Of a stretch of 64,000 bases of DNA, positions 1 to 8,096 are shown in pieces. The notes beneath the pieces are model-generated. The model made no database searches. It saw only the letters and a program-made list of their open reading frames with translations, and was not told the DNA's origin. The DNA is taken from NCBI RefSeq assembly GCF_002007605.1, contig NZ_CP019799.1:4070001-4134000 (forward strand), written 5' to 3'. Both the position numbers and the translations under genes were made by a program. Source of the stretch: Cellvibrio sp. PSBB023. Its GTDB lineage: Bacteria; Pseudomonadota; Gammaproteobacteria; Pseudomonadales; Cellvibrionaceae. Within the stretch, counting starts at the first letter, position 1, and each line of letters begins with the position of its first letter.

Positions 1-855
1 TTAATTCGTGAGCATCTGGAGGCATTTTCGGTAACGCTAATGTGCCGTGTATTGTCCGTTTCTCGCAGTGGCTTTTATCGCTGGGCTGTTCGGGAAAAGA
101 GCCAGCGGCAGCAGAAGCGGGAGTGCCGCGAGCGTCAGATTATGGACACCTATGCGACTTACAAAGCACGCTATGGTGCGCCGCGCATCGCCAAAGAGTT
201 GCAGGCCATAGGTTATCCTTGTTCAGTGAACTTTGTTGCCAATGTGCTGAAACTACAGGGTTTAAAGGCCCACAACGGTAAGGCGTTTAATTATGGAAGC
301 CATGCCTTGACGATGCACAACGTGTCAGAGAATCTACTCTGGCGTCGCTTTGGCGCGAACAAACCTAATGAGAAGTGGACAACGGATATTACGTATATCT
401 GGGTTGAAAAGCAGTGGCTCTATTTGGCGGCGGTAATGGATCTATATTCGCGCAGTATTGTCGGTTGGTCGCTGGATACCGGTATGACAGAGGCGCTGGT
501 CACCAATGCATTACGCATGGCGTTTGAACGTCGGGAAACTCAACCTGGACTAATCATCCACTCTGATCGAGGTGTTCAATATCGGGCGCAAAAATATATT
601 GATTTTATGGTGCGTCATGGAGCCACTCCGAGTATGAGTAGGAAAGGCAACTGTTGGGATAATGCGCCGATGGAATCCTTCTTTAGTCGCTTGAAAGTAG
701 AGTTGATTTATACCCAGCAATTTCACTCGATTGATGAGGCTAAATCCAGTATCTTTGAATACATTGAAGTGTTCTACAATCGCTTGCGCCGACATTCCAG
801 TATTGGTTATGTGGCACCCGCTGAGTTTGAACGAAGGGCAGCGCTAGCTGCATAG
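1..855 (+). CDS. IS3-family transposase OrfB, 5' end outside window
   Basis: Integrase-core transposase that catalyses strand transfer of an IS3-family element. The frame is open from base 1, so the protein may begin upstream (or be made as an OrfAB frameshift fusion); the first ATG in view is at 40. After the usual MCRVLSVSRSGFYRW start comes an HTH_21-type segment, then the DDE catalytic core: first Asp in TTDITYI, second Asp in HSDRG, and Glu in APMESFFSRLK, all intact. The C-terminus NRLRRHSSIGY is typical of the family. OrfA and the left terminal repeat are not in the window. The OrfB part looks functional. Confidence 0.93.
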   Translation, partial: LIREHLEAFSVTLMCRVLSVSRSGFYRWAVREKSQRQQKRECRERQIMDTYATYKARYGAPRIAKELQAIGYPCSVNFVANVLKLQGLKAHNGKAFNYGSHALTMHNVSENLLWRRFGANKPNEKWTTDITYIWVEKQWLYLAAVMDLYSRSIVGWSLDTGMTEALVTNALRMAFERRETQPGLIIHSDRGVQYRAQKYIDFMVRHGATPSMSRKGNCWDNAPMESFFSRLKVELIYTQQFHSIDEAKSSIFEYIEVFYNRLRRHSSIGYVAPAEFERRAALAA

Positions 856-860
856 TTAGA

Positions 861-889
861 GTGTCTACTTTTTGTGGGTAGGACCATCA
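861..889 (+). repeat. Probable right terminal inverted repeat of the IS3-family element
   Basis: Just after the transposase stop is GTGTCTACTTTTTGTGGGTA followed by GGACCATCA. Read on the minus strand it starts TGATGGTCCTACCCAC, which resembles IS3-group ends (TG followed by a C-rich stretch, then AAAAAGTAGACAC). The exact outer base (886 or 889) cannot be fixed because the left end and target duplication lie outside the window. Confidence 0.55.
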
Positions 890-1341
890 TTAGTGGTATG
901 CAAATACTCTATGGCGCGATGAGTAGCTATGATCCGAATTGGGATGCTGGATTTTTGTATTCACGAATTAATTTGATATGGGGCGTTTTACATACATTTA
1001 TCAGTTTTATCATTTTGTGTGGGTTGGGTTTGTTATATCGAAAGCAAATGCATCTGCATAAACGCTTTATGCTAATGGCAGCATTAACCATGATTCCTGC
1101 CTCTGTTACCCGCATTGCCTTCCTTGGCATTATCCCTATAGATGGTACTCTCTTAACGTTATTGACAACCTATATATTATGGTTAACTCCGGTAGTGATG
1201 GATCGTTTGATTTTTAAAGCGGTACATCCAGTTTTTAAATGGGGTGTCCCTGTTTATATAGTGACTCAAGTAATCTGCATAGGATTTATGCCGTCAACCG
1301 GAATCGGTCGTGCTATTGCGTTTCCTTTTGCGCTTCAATAA
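874..1341 (+). pseudogene. Membrane protein gene truncated by the IS and ending in a foreign junction
   Basis: I do not recognise the family by name. About 155 codons stay open directly after the IS end, with about four hydrophobic helices (near residues 33-57, 66-88, 92-113 and 123-140). The native start is probably lost to the IS: the first codons read through the IS terminus, and no convincing ribosome binding site is visible. The 3' end is also suspect, because from about 1326 the DNA matches part of the effector gene near 3585. The last few residues (FALQ) and the stop codon therefore come from recombined sequence. Most likely a fragment of a longer membrane protein. Confidence 0.6.
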
Positions 1342-1510
1342 TTTCCCTAAATTTCTAAATATCGAGCCAAGGCTTTTTAGTTTTCCGGCGTGGCGGATTT
1401 TGCTGGCACCTTGGGCGATGTTGCCTATGCCGTCGGTGAATTTATCGTCGGCAATGAAGGCGGTGATTTCGTTGGCTTCAGCGAATAATTCTTTGGGGTG
1501 CTGCAATCCT
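1326..1510 (-). pseudogene. Remnant of a T6SS effector gene with an in-frame internal deletion
   Basis: On the minus strand this reads KELFAEANEITAFIADDK joined directly to GIGNIAQGASKIRHAGK and then LKSLGSIFRNLGKLLKRK. Both parts match residues 218-235 and about 281-314 of the effector at 3018-4526. The roughly 45 residues between them in the intact copy, including its glycine-rich hydrophobic helix, are missing. Nucleotide identity with 3586-3698 and 3826-3890 is visibly high (for example CTAAATATCGAGCCAAGG in both). No toxin domain remains. It lies beside an immunity-type gene, as expected of an eroded displaced toxin cassette. Confidence 0.8.
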
Positions 1511-1541
1511 TCGCAGGATGGGGGGGGCTTAGATTTTTCTA

Positions 1542-2219
1542 CTATTTCCCAAATGCTTTTTTGGCTAAGCTTTTAATGTCCATAATTTCACGTTGTCCCA
1601 TGTTAGCCAGAATTTCTGATTGGATAAAAAAGTCTACCTTGCTAAGTGTTTTTATCGTTTGTTTGCCGCCGAGAAATGGTGCAGGCTCAAAGGCAAACAT
1701 TTCATTTTCTTTTAATGGGCCAAACTTTGTAATTGCTTGTTCAAAAATTGGCTCATCGGTGTCAATATCTTCTAAATCAACGTTTTCTGGCGAGATGACA
1801 CCAAAAAAACCTTTTAGTGAAACATCCTCTCCTTCGGATAGAATACGTTTTTCATCGCTACGCTTAAAAAAAAGTTGTGAGTCAATTATGTCTATTCTCC
1901 AGCTCTGCCCTGTTTTCTTTCCCCATAGTAGCAATGAGCCGAAACCAGTTATAGCTATAACATGAAAGCTGTCGAGGTCTAGTACTCCTGTGCCTTTAAG
2001 CCAAGTATTCATCGATTCATGATAGTCACTAGGGTTGACAATCCAAAAGAGCCCATCTTTAAAACGGCAAAATCCGTACTCTTGCCAATATTCTAATAAT
2101 CGATTGGGTAAAACACCTTTGTACGCGCCAAGAGTTGAGTTGTCGACAGCAATAGAATTTTGTGGTTCGCCAAATTGTTCTAAAAACCATTCGAATCTAT
2201 CATCTAATTGAAAAGTCAT
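1542..2219 (-). CDS. T6SS immunity protein, GAD-like/DUF1851 (Tdi1-type)
   Basis: A 225-residue cytoplasmic protein resembling the GAD-like plus DUF1851 (Tdi1) immunity proteins that neutralise Tde-type type VI DNase effectors. Visible family features are LPNRLLEYWQEYGFCRFKDG, GLFWIVNPSDY, an ITGFGSLLLWG core, and a C-terminal FGPLKENEMFAFEPAPFLGG. The ATG at 2219 is chosen over an upstream start because GAAGGA sits about 7 nt before it; the extra 30 upstream residues cross the neighbour's terminator. It is a paralogue of the next gene (similar length, shared GLFWIVNP and GLLEH/GPLKE-DEMY/NEMF positions). It lies beyond a terminator and next to a toxin remnant, so it may be the orphan partner of a lost toxin. 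Confidence 0.82.
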   Translation of the reverse strand: MTFQLDDRFEWFLEQFGEPQNSIAVDNSTLGAYKGVLPNRLLEYWQEYGFCRFKDGLFWIVNPSDYHESMNTWLKGTGVLDLDSFHVIAITGFGSLLLWGKKTGQSWRIDIIDSQLFFKRSDEKRILSEGEDVSLKGFFGVISPENVDLEDIDTDEPIFEQAITKFGPLKENEMFAFEPAPFLGGKQTIKTLSKVDFFIQSEILANMGQREIMDIKSLAKKAFGK

Positions 2220-2296
2220 GATTAATCCTTCACAAGATTGGTACTTAGTGCCTAGGTCAAGAACACTGGCATTTGCATATTGTTGTGGATGTGAAT

Positions 2297-2328
2297 AAAA
2301 AATGCCCACTCTGTGGTGGGCATTTTTT
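2297..2328 (-). terminator. Intrinsic terminator after the immunity gene
   Basis: Stem AAATGCCCAC / GTGGGCATTT with a 6-nt loop and A/T tracts on both sides. It lies just past the stop of the 2341-3003 gene on the minus strand and would end the effector-immunity transcript before the second immunity gene. Confidence 0.8.
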
Positions 2329-2340
2329 AGCTGCTATTTA

Positions 2341-3003
2341 CTAATTTGATCCAAATAACTCGCCTGCACTAGGTAGTACAACTGGAGTATCCAAATCACA
2401 GAGAATAGAGAGCTGTTCTAATATTTTTACCTTTTTGATGTTGTTGATGTCGGCTATACCACCCAATGCTAGTGCAGGTGAAAATGTATACATTTCATCA
2501 TGCTCTAGCATTCCGTACTTTTTTAGGCAGCGCTGAAACAGTGGCTTATTGTTTTTATCATAGTAGTCAACTCTCTTTTTACTTTTAAACATAAAAAAAA
2601 CTCCAACTGCTTTATCTATTTCTTCTGCGCTGAGTGTTTTTTTTGCTGCTTCACCAGGAATAATGTTGTTTAGGTGTGGATCAATAATTGTTGTTGAGTC
2701 ACTTTGACTTCCTCGAATATATAATTCGCCAAAAGCTGATCTTGCAATTGCGTAAAAATTTTCTCTTCCCCACATTGGAGTTTTTTGTAGCCACTTATCG
2801 ACAATGTTTTGATAGTCTTGTGGATTTACTATCCAGAATAGCCCTTCTGCAAAACCAGAAAATCCATATTCAACCCAGTAATTTTTCAGTTTATTGGGTA
2901 TTTTTTCGTGAAAGTGCTTTAGCGTTTCTTCGTTGACCGGAATGGAGGAGGTGATTGGAGAAAATCCCTCCTCATTCAAAAATTCATTAAAATATTCATC
3001 CAT
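2341..3003 (-). CDS. T6SS immunity protein, GAD-like/DUF1851
   Basis: A 220-residue protein of the same family as the gene at 1542-2219: KIPNKLKNYWVEYGFSGF, GLFWIVNPQDY, a RSAFGELYIRG strand, and the C-terminal KYGMLEHDEMYTFSPALALGG. It has no signal peptide, as expected for a cytoplasmic antidote to a nuclease. It lies 14 nt downstream of the effector stop in the same orientation, making it the likely cognate immunity gene. Agrobacterium pairs its Ntox15 DNase Tde1 with an immunity protein of exactly this family; the assignment here follows from that family knowledge and adjacency. Confidence 0.85.
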   Translation of the reverse strand: MDEYFNEFLNEEGFSPITSSIPVNEETLKHFHEKIPNKLKNYWVEYGFSGFAEGLFWIVNPQDYQNIVDKWLQKTPMWGRENFYAIARSAFGELYIRGSQSDSTTIIDPHLNNIIPGEAAKKTLSAEEIDKAVGVFFMFKSKKRVDYYDKNNKPLFQRCLKKYGMLEHDEMYTFSPALALGGIADINNIKKVKILEQLSILCDLDTPVVLPSAGELFGSN

Positions 3004-3017
3004 ATTTATACCCTCTT

Positions 3018-4526
3018 TTACGGACAGCGATGCATGTTAACATTCATTTTGTAATCCCCTTGGCCATTTGCGATTGCCTCTGCTGCTGCTTTGTCTAACT
3101 CAGTGACACGACTTTTCCATTGAGCGCCGATAGATTGGTTGACGCTTCCATCACCAAAGTCAGCAATAATGTCTTTGCCGCCTGCAATCATATCTGGATT
3201 ATGTAATGCATTAAGTGTCTTCATCTTATCATCTGCCATACTCTTAGCTTCTGATTTTGATTTGGCAGCACCACTTTTGAAATAATTTTCGGCCAGTTCT
3301 TCGGCATACGCCTCTCTTTTGGCTGCTGTACTAGCTCTTTTTCCTGTGTATGCTTTCCTTCCTTCTAGATATTCCTTTGCTGTCATATTATTCAAGCCAT
3401 CTTGCTGGCCTTTCAGTTGGCGGTCATATTCTGCCGGGGTTCCTTTGGCATTCTTCTTAAAGCAAGGCACATCTGTTTCTTTTAATTTTTTTGCCGGAAC
3501 AACAGAAGGTTTTTTACCCTCCGGCAATTCCGTCTTAACTGGTTTTTTCGTATCAACATTAACACGAACTTTTTTGCGCAATTTTTTGCGCTTCAATAAT
3601 TTCCCTAAACTTCTAAATATCGAGCCAAGGCTTTTTAGTTTTCCGGCATGGCGGATTTTACTGGCGCCTTGGGCGACGTTGCCTACGCCGCCGGTGAACA
3701 TGAGGAGTAGTGCGGTGAGGACGATTTCAAATACGCCGCCACCGGCGAACTCTGCCCATTCGATGCTGGATTGCGCACCGGCGTAATCTTTACCAAATTG
3801 GGTGAGCATGTCGAGCGATTCTTTGTCGTCGGCGATGAAGGCGGTGATTTCGTAAGCTTCGGCAAAGAGTTCTTTGAGGCGCTGCAATCCTTCCGATGAT
3901 AGGTGTTTGGCGTCTATGCCCAGAATGCGGGCGATGTCTTTTATCTCTTCATCTTGCAGGTTTTTGGCAAGGCTTTGCTTCCATTGTGCGGAGGTGAGTG
4001 TGCCATCGTAATAGCTTTTGTAGCCTGCGTGCAGCAGGTTGTTGAGCCGTTCCAGTGGGTTCAGGTATTGGGCGACTTCGGCGGTTTTGACTACGACATC
4101 CTTAGCGAAGGTGACAAGGCCTACTGCGCCATTCCAAAAGCCTTTGGCATAGGCCCAGTAATGGCTGCCCGCCTGTTGCAGTGCATTTTGTTGTGCGAGT
4201 TCTTTTTCATGTTTGGCGGCTTCGGTTTTTTGTTCGGCGACTATCGTATCTAACACGGCTTTGATATTGGCGCGGGTTTGTTTGAGTTCGTCTTCTATGT
4301 CGTCCGATACCAATTCAAATTCGACCGAGCCGGGTGGCAAATTGCTGAGGCAGGCCTGGCCTTGGTCGTTGAGTTTGCCGGCCCAGGTCATGCCTTCGCT
4401 GTCGGTGGCGAGAAAGCTGCCTTTTACCGGTTTGCCATTGGCGTATTTGTATTCCACCTGTACCCAGTGTGGTCTGTCCGGGTCGGTGATGCTGGTGACG
4501 GCTATGCCTTCGCCTAGTTGGGTCAT
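3018..4526 (-). CDS. Type VI secretion DNase effector, Ntox15 (Tde-like) toxin
   Basis: A 502-residue polymorphic toxin. Residues 1-75 form a small beta-rich adaptor-like module (YANGKPVKGSF, GKLNDQGQACLSNLPPG). Residues 80-320 are mostly helical, with coiled-coil-prone sequence at 80-115 and a glycine-rich hydrophobic helix at 262-280, then a lysine-rich stretch. Residues 355-502 match the Ntox15 domain: EYDRQLKGQQDGLNNMTAKE, the HxxD signature H442-N-P-D445 in ALHNPDMIAGG, and SVNQSIGAQW. In Agrobacterium Tde1 the HxxD motif is needed for DNA degradation. The start codon overlaps the stop of the upstream gene (ATGA), indicating translational coupling, and the immunity gene follows 14 nt later. 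No vgrG or structural T6SS genes are in the window, so delivery by a VgrG elsewhere is assumed. Confidence 0.85.
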   Translation of the reverse strand: MTQLGEGIAVTSITDPDRPHWVQVEYKYANGKPVKGSFLATDSEGMTWAGKLNDQGQACLSNLPPGSVEFELVSDDIEDELKQTRANIKAVLDTIVAEQKTEAAKHEKELAQQNALQQAGSHYWAYAKGFWNGAVGLVTFAKDVVVKTAEVAQYLNPLERLNNLLHAGYKSYYDGTLTSAQWKQSLAKNLQDEEIKDIARILGIDAKHLSSEGLQRLKELFAEAYEITAFIADDKESLDMLTQFGKDYAGAQSSIEWAEFAGGGVFEIVLTALLLMFTGGVGNVAQGASKIRHAGKLKSLGSIFRSLGKLLKRKKLRKKVRVNVDTKKPVKTELPEGKKPSVVPAKKLKETDVPCFKKNAKGTPAEYDRQLKGQQDGLNNMTAKEYLEGRKAYTGKRASTAAKREAYAEELAENYFKSGAAKSKSEAKSMADDKMKTLNALHNPDMIAGGKDIIADFGDGSVNQSIGAQWKSRVTELDKAAAEAIANGQGDYKMNVNMHRCP

Positions 4527-5593
4527 ACTGAGATCCTTTCTGGTATTACACCGATAGCGGCGCGATAGGCGCTATCGGAGGAGGTGCACACAAGGGCATT
4601 GGTGGGTGTTGATGATGTAAGGCAGTTTAAGGCGGCAAGTGCAATGAGGGCGCCGCCGGTGGCTGCACCCAGATCGCCGTAACAATCAGCGGGGTGCTCG
4701 TGTTTGAAATGAGCGAGCCTGTGGCTTGAGCGGGTCATGGCGACGCCAAATTCTTTTGCCCAGTAGTGCTCGCCATTCATGCTGCTGAACACGGTGCTGA
4801 TGGATGCTGGTTCCGACAAGTGGGACAGCGCGGCTTTTACCGCTGTGTCCAGTCCGTTGCCTTGATAGGGCTGTTCGCTGTAAATATGCCCCGGCTCCTC
4901 GCCGAAACCTAGCTGGCTCAGGGTAATGCGATACCCATTCTCGTTCATGGCCAGTGCGGGATTGGTGGTCAGTAATAAAAAAGCGATGCCTTCGCCGGGC
5001 ACAAAGGTATCAGCCATACCCTGAGGACTTTCGGATTTAAGGCGGCCATCGCGATCCAATAAGTGCAGCCAGTGAGTGTGTTGGCAGCAATCGACACCGC
5101 CGACCAGCACTTGCTCGACATGCCCAGCTTCCAGGTAATGCTGCGCTAATTTGATTGCTTCCAGCATGCCGGTGCGCCCGGTGCAGAGGATGCGGCTGGC
5201 ACTGTAGGCTATGGGAAGCGCCGCTTGTTTGCGCAGCAGGGAGAGGAATTGGGTGGGCAGTTGGTTGTCCAGGCCTGGATAGTTTTCCGGTCCTGCCATA
5301 ATCAATGGGATCGGCTCGCCTTGGTGTCCTGCAAGTATATCGAGCGCGCCAGTGCTGGCCATTTGTAACAGGCGTTCGTCGCGAAAGCTCAGGTCCGTGT
5401 CTTCCAGATCTTCAGCCAAGGGCAGCAGTGCGCCGTCGGGTATCAGGGACAGTGTGATTTGGTGATGATCAGGGGTGTGATAATTCGCCGACTGATAAGT
5501 GTTAATGCCTGCGCGATAGGCGTAAAAATTACTGAGGGAATTGGGGCCGGCAGCGGTAATAAGGTGGGTTTTGGCAATATAGGTGGTGCGCAC
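4523..5593 (-). CDS. Thiolase-fold (beta-ketoacyl-synthase-like) protein of the T6SS locus
   Basis: A 356-residue protein with ketoacyl-synthase landmarks (GGVDCCQHTHWLHLLDRDGR, FVPGEGIAFLLL, CYGDLGAATGGALIAL). The canonical catalytic sites look altered: the nucleophile region reads ILCTGRTGMLEA and the HGTGT-like site reads SSMNGEHYWAKE. It may therefore act as a chaperone or adaptor rather than an enzyme; this is inference. Similar proteins occur beside T6SS effector genes in Pseudomonas (for example PA0098 next to tse7, from memory). The start is GTG at 5593 with GGGAG about 9 nt upstream. It overlaps the effector start by 4 nt, so the two are probably made together. Confidence 0.7.
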   Translation of the reverse strand: MRTTYIAKTHLITAAGPNSLSNFYAYRAGINTYQSANYHTPDHHQITLSLIPDGALLPLAEDLEDTDLSFRDERLLQMASTGALDILAGHQGEPIPLIMAGPENYPGLDNQLPTQFLSLLRKQAALPIAYSASRILCTGRTGMLEAIKLAQHYLEAGHVEQVLVGGVDCCQHTHWLHLLDRDGRLKSESPQGMADTFVPGEGIAFLLLTTNPALAMNENGYRITLSQLGFGEEPGHIYSEQPYQGNGLDTAVKAALSHLSEPASISTVFSSMNGEHYWAKEFGVAMTRSSHRLAHFKHEHPADCYGDLGAATGGALIALAALNCLTSSTPTNALVCTSSDSAYRAAIGVIPERISV

Positions 5594-5682
5594 GCGACTA
5601 ATCTCCCTGTTAGGTCGCGGTGGATGCTAGCGATTCCTTTCGCGTAAAAAAACCTACTGGCGCAAACTTTTTGTGATCGCTA

Positions 5683-6702
5683 TCAATAATATTTCAACTG
5701 CGTCGCCTTACCCCAAAAGACCTTATAGGAAAAAATGGTGTAAATAATAATGGTGGGTAATACCACTACGATGCCGTACAAAATAAACATGAGTGATTCC
5801 GGGGCGCTCGCGGCTTGCCAGATGTCGAGCTGACCGGGTACTACATAGGGGAAGAAGCTGTAAGCCAAGCCGATAAAACTCAGCAGGAAAATCATGCAGG
5901 CGGACGCGAAGGGAATCCAGCAGCCGAAGTCGTTGGGGTAGGGGAATAGTTTTAAATAGCGCTCTACGATAAACAGCAGTAAAAAACAAAATACTGGAAT
6001 AGTGAGCAGCACAATAAAGAGTGGGCTGCCAAACCATTTGGTAAAAATGGTTTCGCTTACCAGCGGGTTGACTATAGAGACAGCAATAATCCCTAGAGCC
6101 ATTAACCAACCGCAGCGGCGTGCCCACACGGCGGCGCGCTGTTGTAATTCACCTTCGGTTTTCATCACCAGCCACGCGGCGCCGATAAAACTGTAACCCG
6201 CTGTCACACAAATGGCGCTGAGCGCGGCAAAGAAAATGGCGGCAACACTTTGTTCAAAGCCCATCACATACATACCCAGCATATAGCCTTGCGATAATGT
6301 TGCGAGCAGTGAGCCGGTTTTGAATATTTTGTCCCATAGTTCTTTGTGATCGGCTGGCGCCTTGGCGCGGAAGTCAAAGGCAACACCGCGCAAAATTAAT
6401 CCGGCGAGCATCACGGTGATGGGTAAATACAAATGAAATAAAATCAAGCTGTGTGCACTGGGGAAGGCGATTAACAAAATGCCTATACCAAGCACCAGCC
6501 AGGTTTCATTCGCGTCCCAAAAGGGGCCAATGCTGGCGATCATAGTGTCGCGCTGCTGTTCATTGTTGTTGGGCAATAAAATACCAACGCCCAGGTCGTA
6601 GCCATCCAGAATTGCGTAGATGAAAAAGGCGAGCGCCATAAGGCCGATAAAAATAACGGGCAGCCAAAAGGCTTGTCCGGTGAGTTGGCTAATGTCTGTC
6701 AT
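5683..6702 (-). CDS. cydB: Cytochrome bd ubiquinol oxidase subunit II
   Basis: Membrane subunit of the bd-type quinol oxidase that reduces O2 to water at the cytoplasmic membrane. 339 residues with about eight or nine membrane helices. Family landmarks near the N-terminus are AILDGYDLGVGIL (about residues 29-41) and GPFWDANETWLVLG (about 59-72), both very conserved in CydB/CioB. It follows cydA after 14 nt, as usual. No cydX-like small ORF is seen after it. Length and partner suggest the cyanide-insensitive (CioB) branch. Confidence 0.96.
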   Translation of the reverse strand: MTDISQLTGQAFWLPVIFIGLMALAFFIYAILDGYDLGVGILLPNNNEQQRDTMIASIGPFWDANETWLVLGIGILLIAFPSAHSLILFHLYLPITVMLAGLILRGVAFDFRAKAPADHKELWDKIFKTGSLLATLSQGYMLGMYVMGFEQSVAAIFFAALSAICVTAGYSFIGAAWLVMKTEGELQQRAAVWARRCGWLMALGIIAVSIVNPLVSETIFTKWFGSPLFIVLLTIPVFCFLLLFIVERYLKLFPYPNDFGCWIPFASACMIFLLSFIGLAYSFFPYVVPGQLDIWQAASAPESLMFILYGIVVVLPTIIIYTIFSYKVFWGKATQLKYY

Positions 6703-6716
6703 GTATCGCTCCCCTT

Positions 6717-8078
6717 TTAGTGTGCGTTCTGCGCGCTGATTAATTTTTCTTGCAGTGTTTCTACCTCTTCCGGGCGATCCACCAACACCGATTTTCTCGC
6801 CATAAGAAACAGGGTGCGTACATAAGCAAATAACAAAACAACATAGAGTGTGAGATAAACCGTCAGGGATATTCCCACATTGGTGGCCGGTGTTTTGGTG
6901 ACGGCATCGGCGGTGGCTAATACGCCGGTGACTAACCAGGGTTGACGACCAATTTCAGTCACATACCAACCGGCGAGTGTGGCAATCCAACCGGAGAAAG
7001 TCATGCCTACAAATACTTTTAGCAGCAGCGGTGGAATTTCCTGTTTGCGCCAATAGCACCAGCAGCCCCACCAGGATACCAATAACATCAAGGTGCCAAT
7101 ACCTACCATAATGCGGAAGCCATAAAACAACGGCGCAACCGGTGGATGGGCATTGGGGAATTCGTTCAGCCCTTTTAATTCGCCGTCCATTTTATGGGTG
7201 AGAATCAAGCTCGCCATCTTGGGAATTTCAATTGCGAATTTGTTGGATTGCGTTTCCTTATCGGGGATTGCAAACAGCACCAGCGGCGCGCCTTTTTCGG
7301 TGTGCCATACGGCTTCAATCGCGGCGACTTTGGCGGGTTGGTGATGCAGAGAATTTAAGCCGTGCATATCGCCCAGAAAAATTTGGATGGGAATTAAAAT
7401 CGCTGCAGCAATCGTAGCGGTTTTTAATGCAAGGCGCGGTGCTGGTTTGTGATCGCCTTTAAGAATGCGGTAAGCGGAAATTCCGGCAATTAAAAAGGCA
7501 GCAGTTAAGCCCGATGCGACCAGCATGTGCGACAAGCGATAAGGCATGGACGGATTAAAAATAATCGCCAGCCAATCAGTGGGGTAGGCAACACCATCGC
7601 GCATTTCAAAACCGGTGGGCGTTTGCATCCAGGAGTTCAACGCAATAATCCAGAAGGCAGACATGCTGGTGCCGAAGGCCACTAAAAACGTGGCGAAGGT
7701 ATGAATGCGGTTGGATACGCGATCAATCCCAAACAACATAATGCCAAGGAATGTGGCCTCCAGAAAAAAAGCGGTCAGCACTTCATAACCAAGCAAGGGC
7801 CCCGCAATATTACCGACGGTTTCCATGTAGCCCGGCCAGTTGGTGCCGAATTGAAAACTCATGGTAATTCCGCTGACCACGCCGAGTGCAAACGTCAGGG
7901 CAAAGACCTTGACCCAAAAGCGATAGGCGCGCATCCACACTTCATCGCCGCTGCGGTTGTAGCGAATTTTGAAATAAAACAAAAACCAGCACAGCGCGAT
8001 GGTAATAGTGGGAAACAAAATGTGAAAGGAAATATTCGCCGCGAATTGGATGCGCGAAAGGATAAATGTGTCGAGCAT
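6717..8078 (-). CDS. cydA: Cytochrome bd ubiquinol oxidase subunit I (CIO type, short Q-loop)
   Basis: Heme-bearing subunit of the bd oxidase; oxidises quinol and carries hemes b558, b595 and d. 453 residues. Motifs include the N-terminal RIQFAANISFHILFP with a heme-ligand histidine, GTNWPGYMETVGN, a mid-protein PYRLSHMLVASG, and the GWYVTEIGRQPW signature. It is shorter than the about 520-residue E. coli CydA because the quinol loop is short, which fits the CioA (cyanide-insensitive) type. The ATG at 8078 is preferred over a TTG at 8096 because GAGG lies 8 nt upstream. The regulator gene ends 18 nt upstream, so regulator and oxidase look like one operon. Confidence 0.95.
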   Translation of the reverse strand: MLDTFILSRIQFAANISFHILFPTITIALCWFLFYFKIRYNRSGDEVWMRAYRFWVKVFALTFALGVVSGITMSFQFGTNWPGYMETVGNIAGPLLGYEVLTAFFLEATFLGIMLFGIDRVSNRIHTFATFLVAFGTSMSAFWIIALNSWMQTPTGFEMRDGVAYPTDWLAIIFNPSMPYRLSHMLVASGLTAAFLIAGISAYRILKGDHKPAPRLALKTATIAAAILIPIQIFLGDMHGLNSLHHQPAKVAAIEAVWHTEKGAPLVLFAIPDKETQSNKFAIEIPKMASLILTHKMDGELKGLNEFPNAHPPVAPLFYGFRIMVGIGTLMLLVSWWGCWCYWRKQEIPPLLLKVFVGMTFSGWIATLAGWYVTEIGRQPWLVTGVLATADAVTKTPATNVGISLTVYLTLYVVLLFAYVRTLFLMARKSVLVDRPEEVETLQEKLISAQNAH

Positions 8079-8096
8079 AGCGGGTACCTCGGTCAA

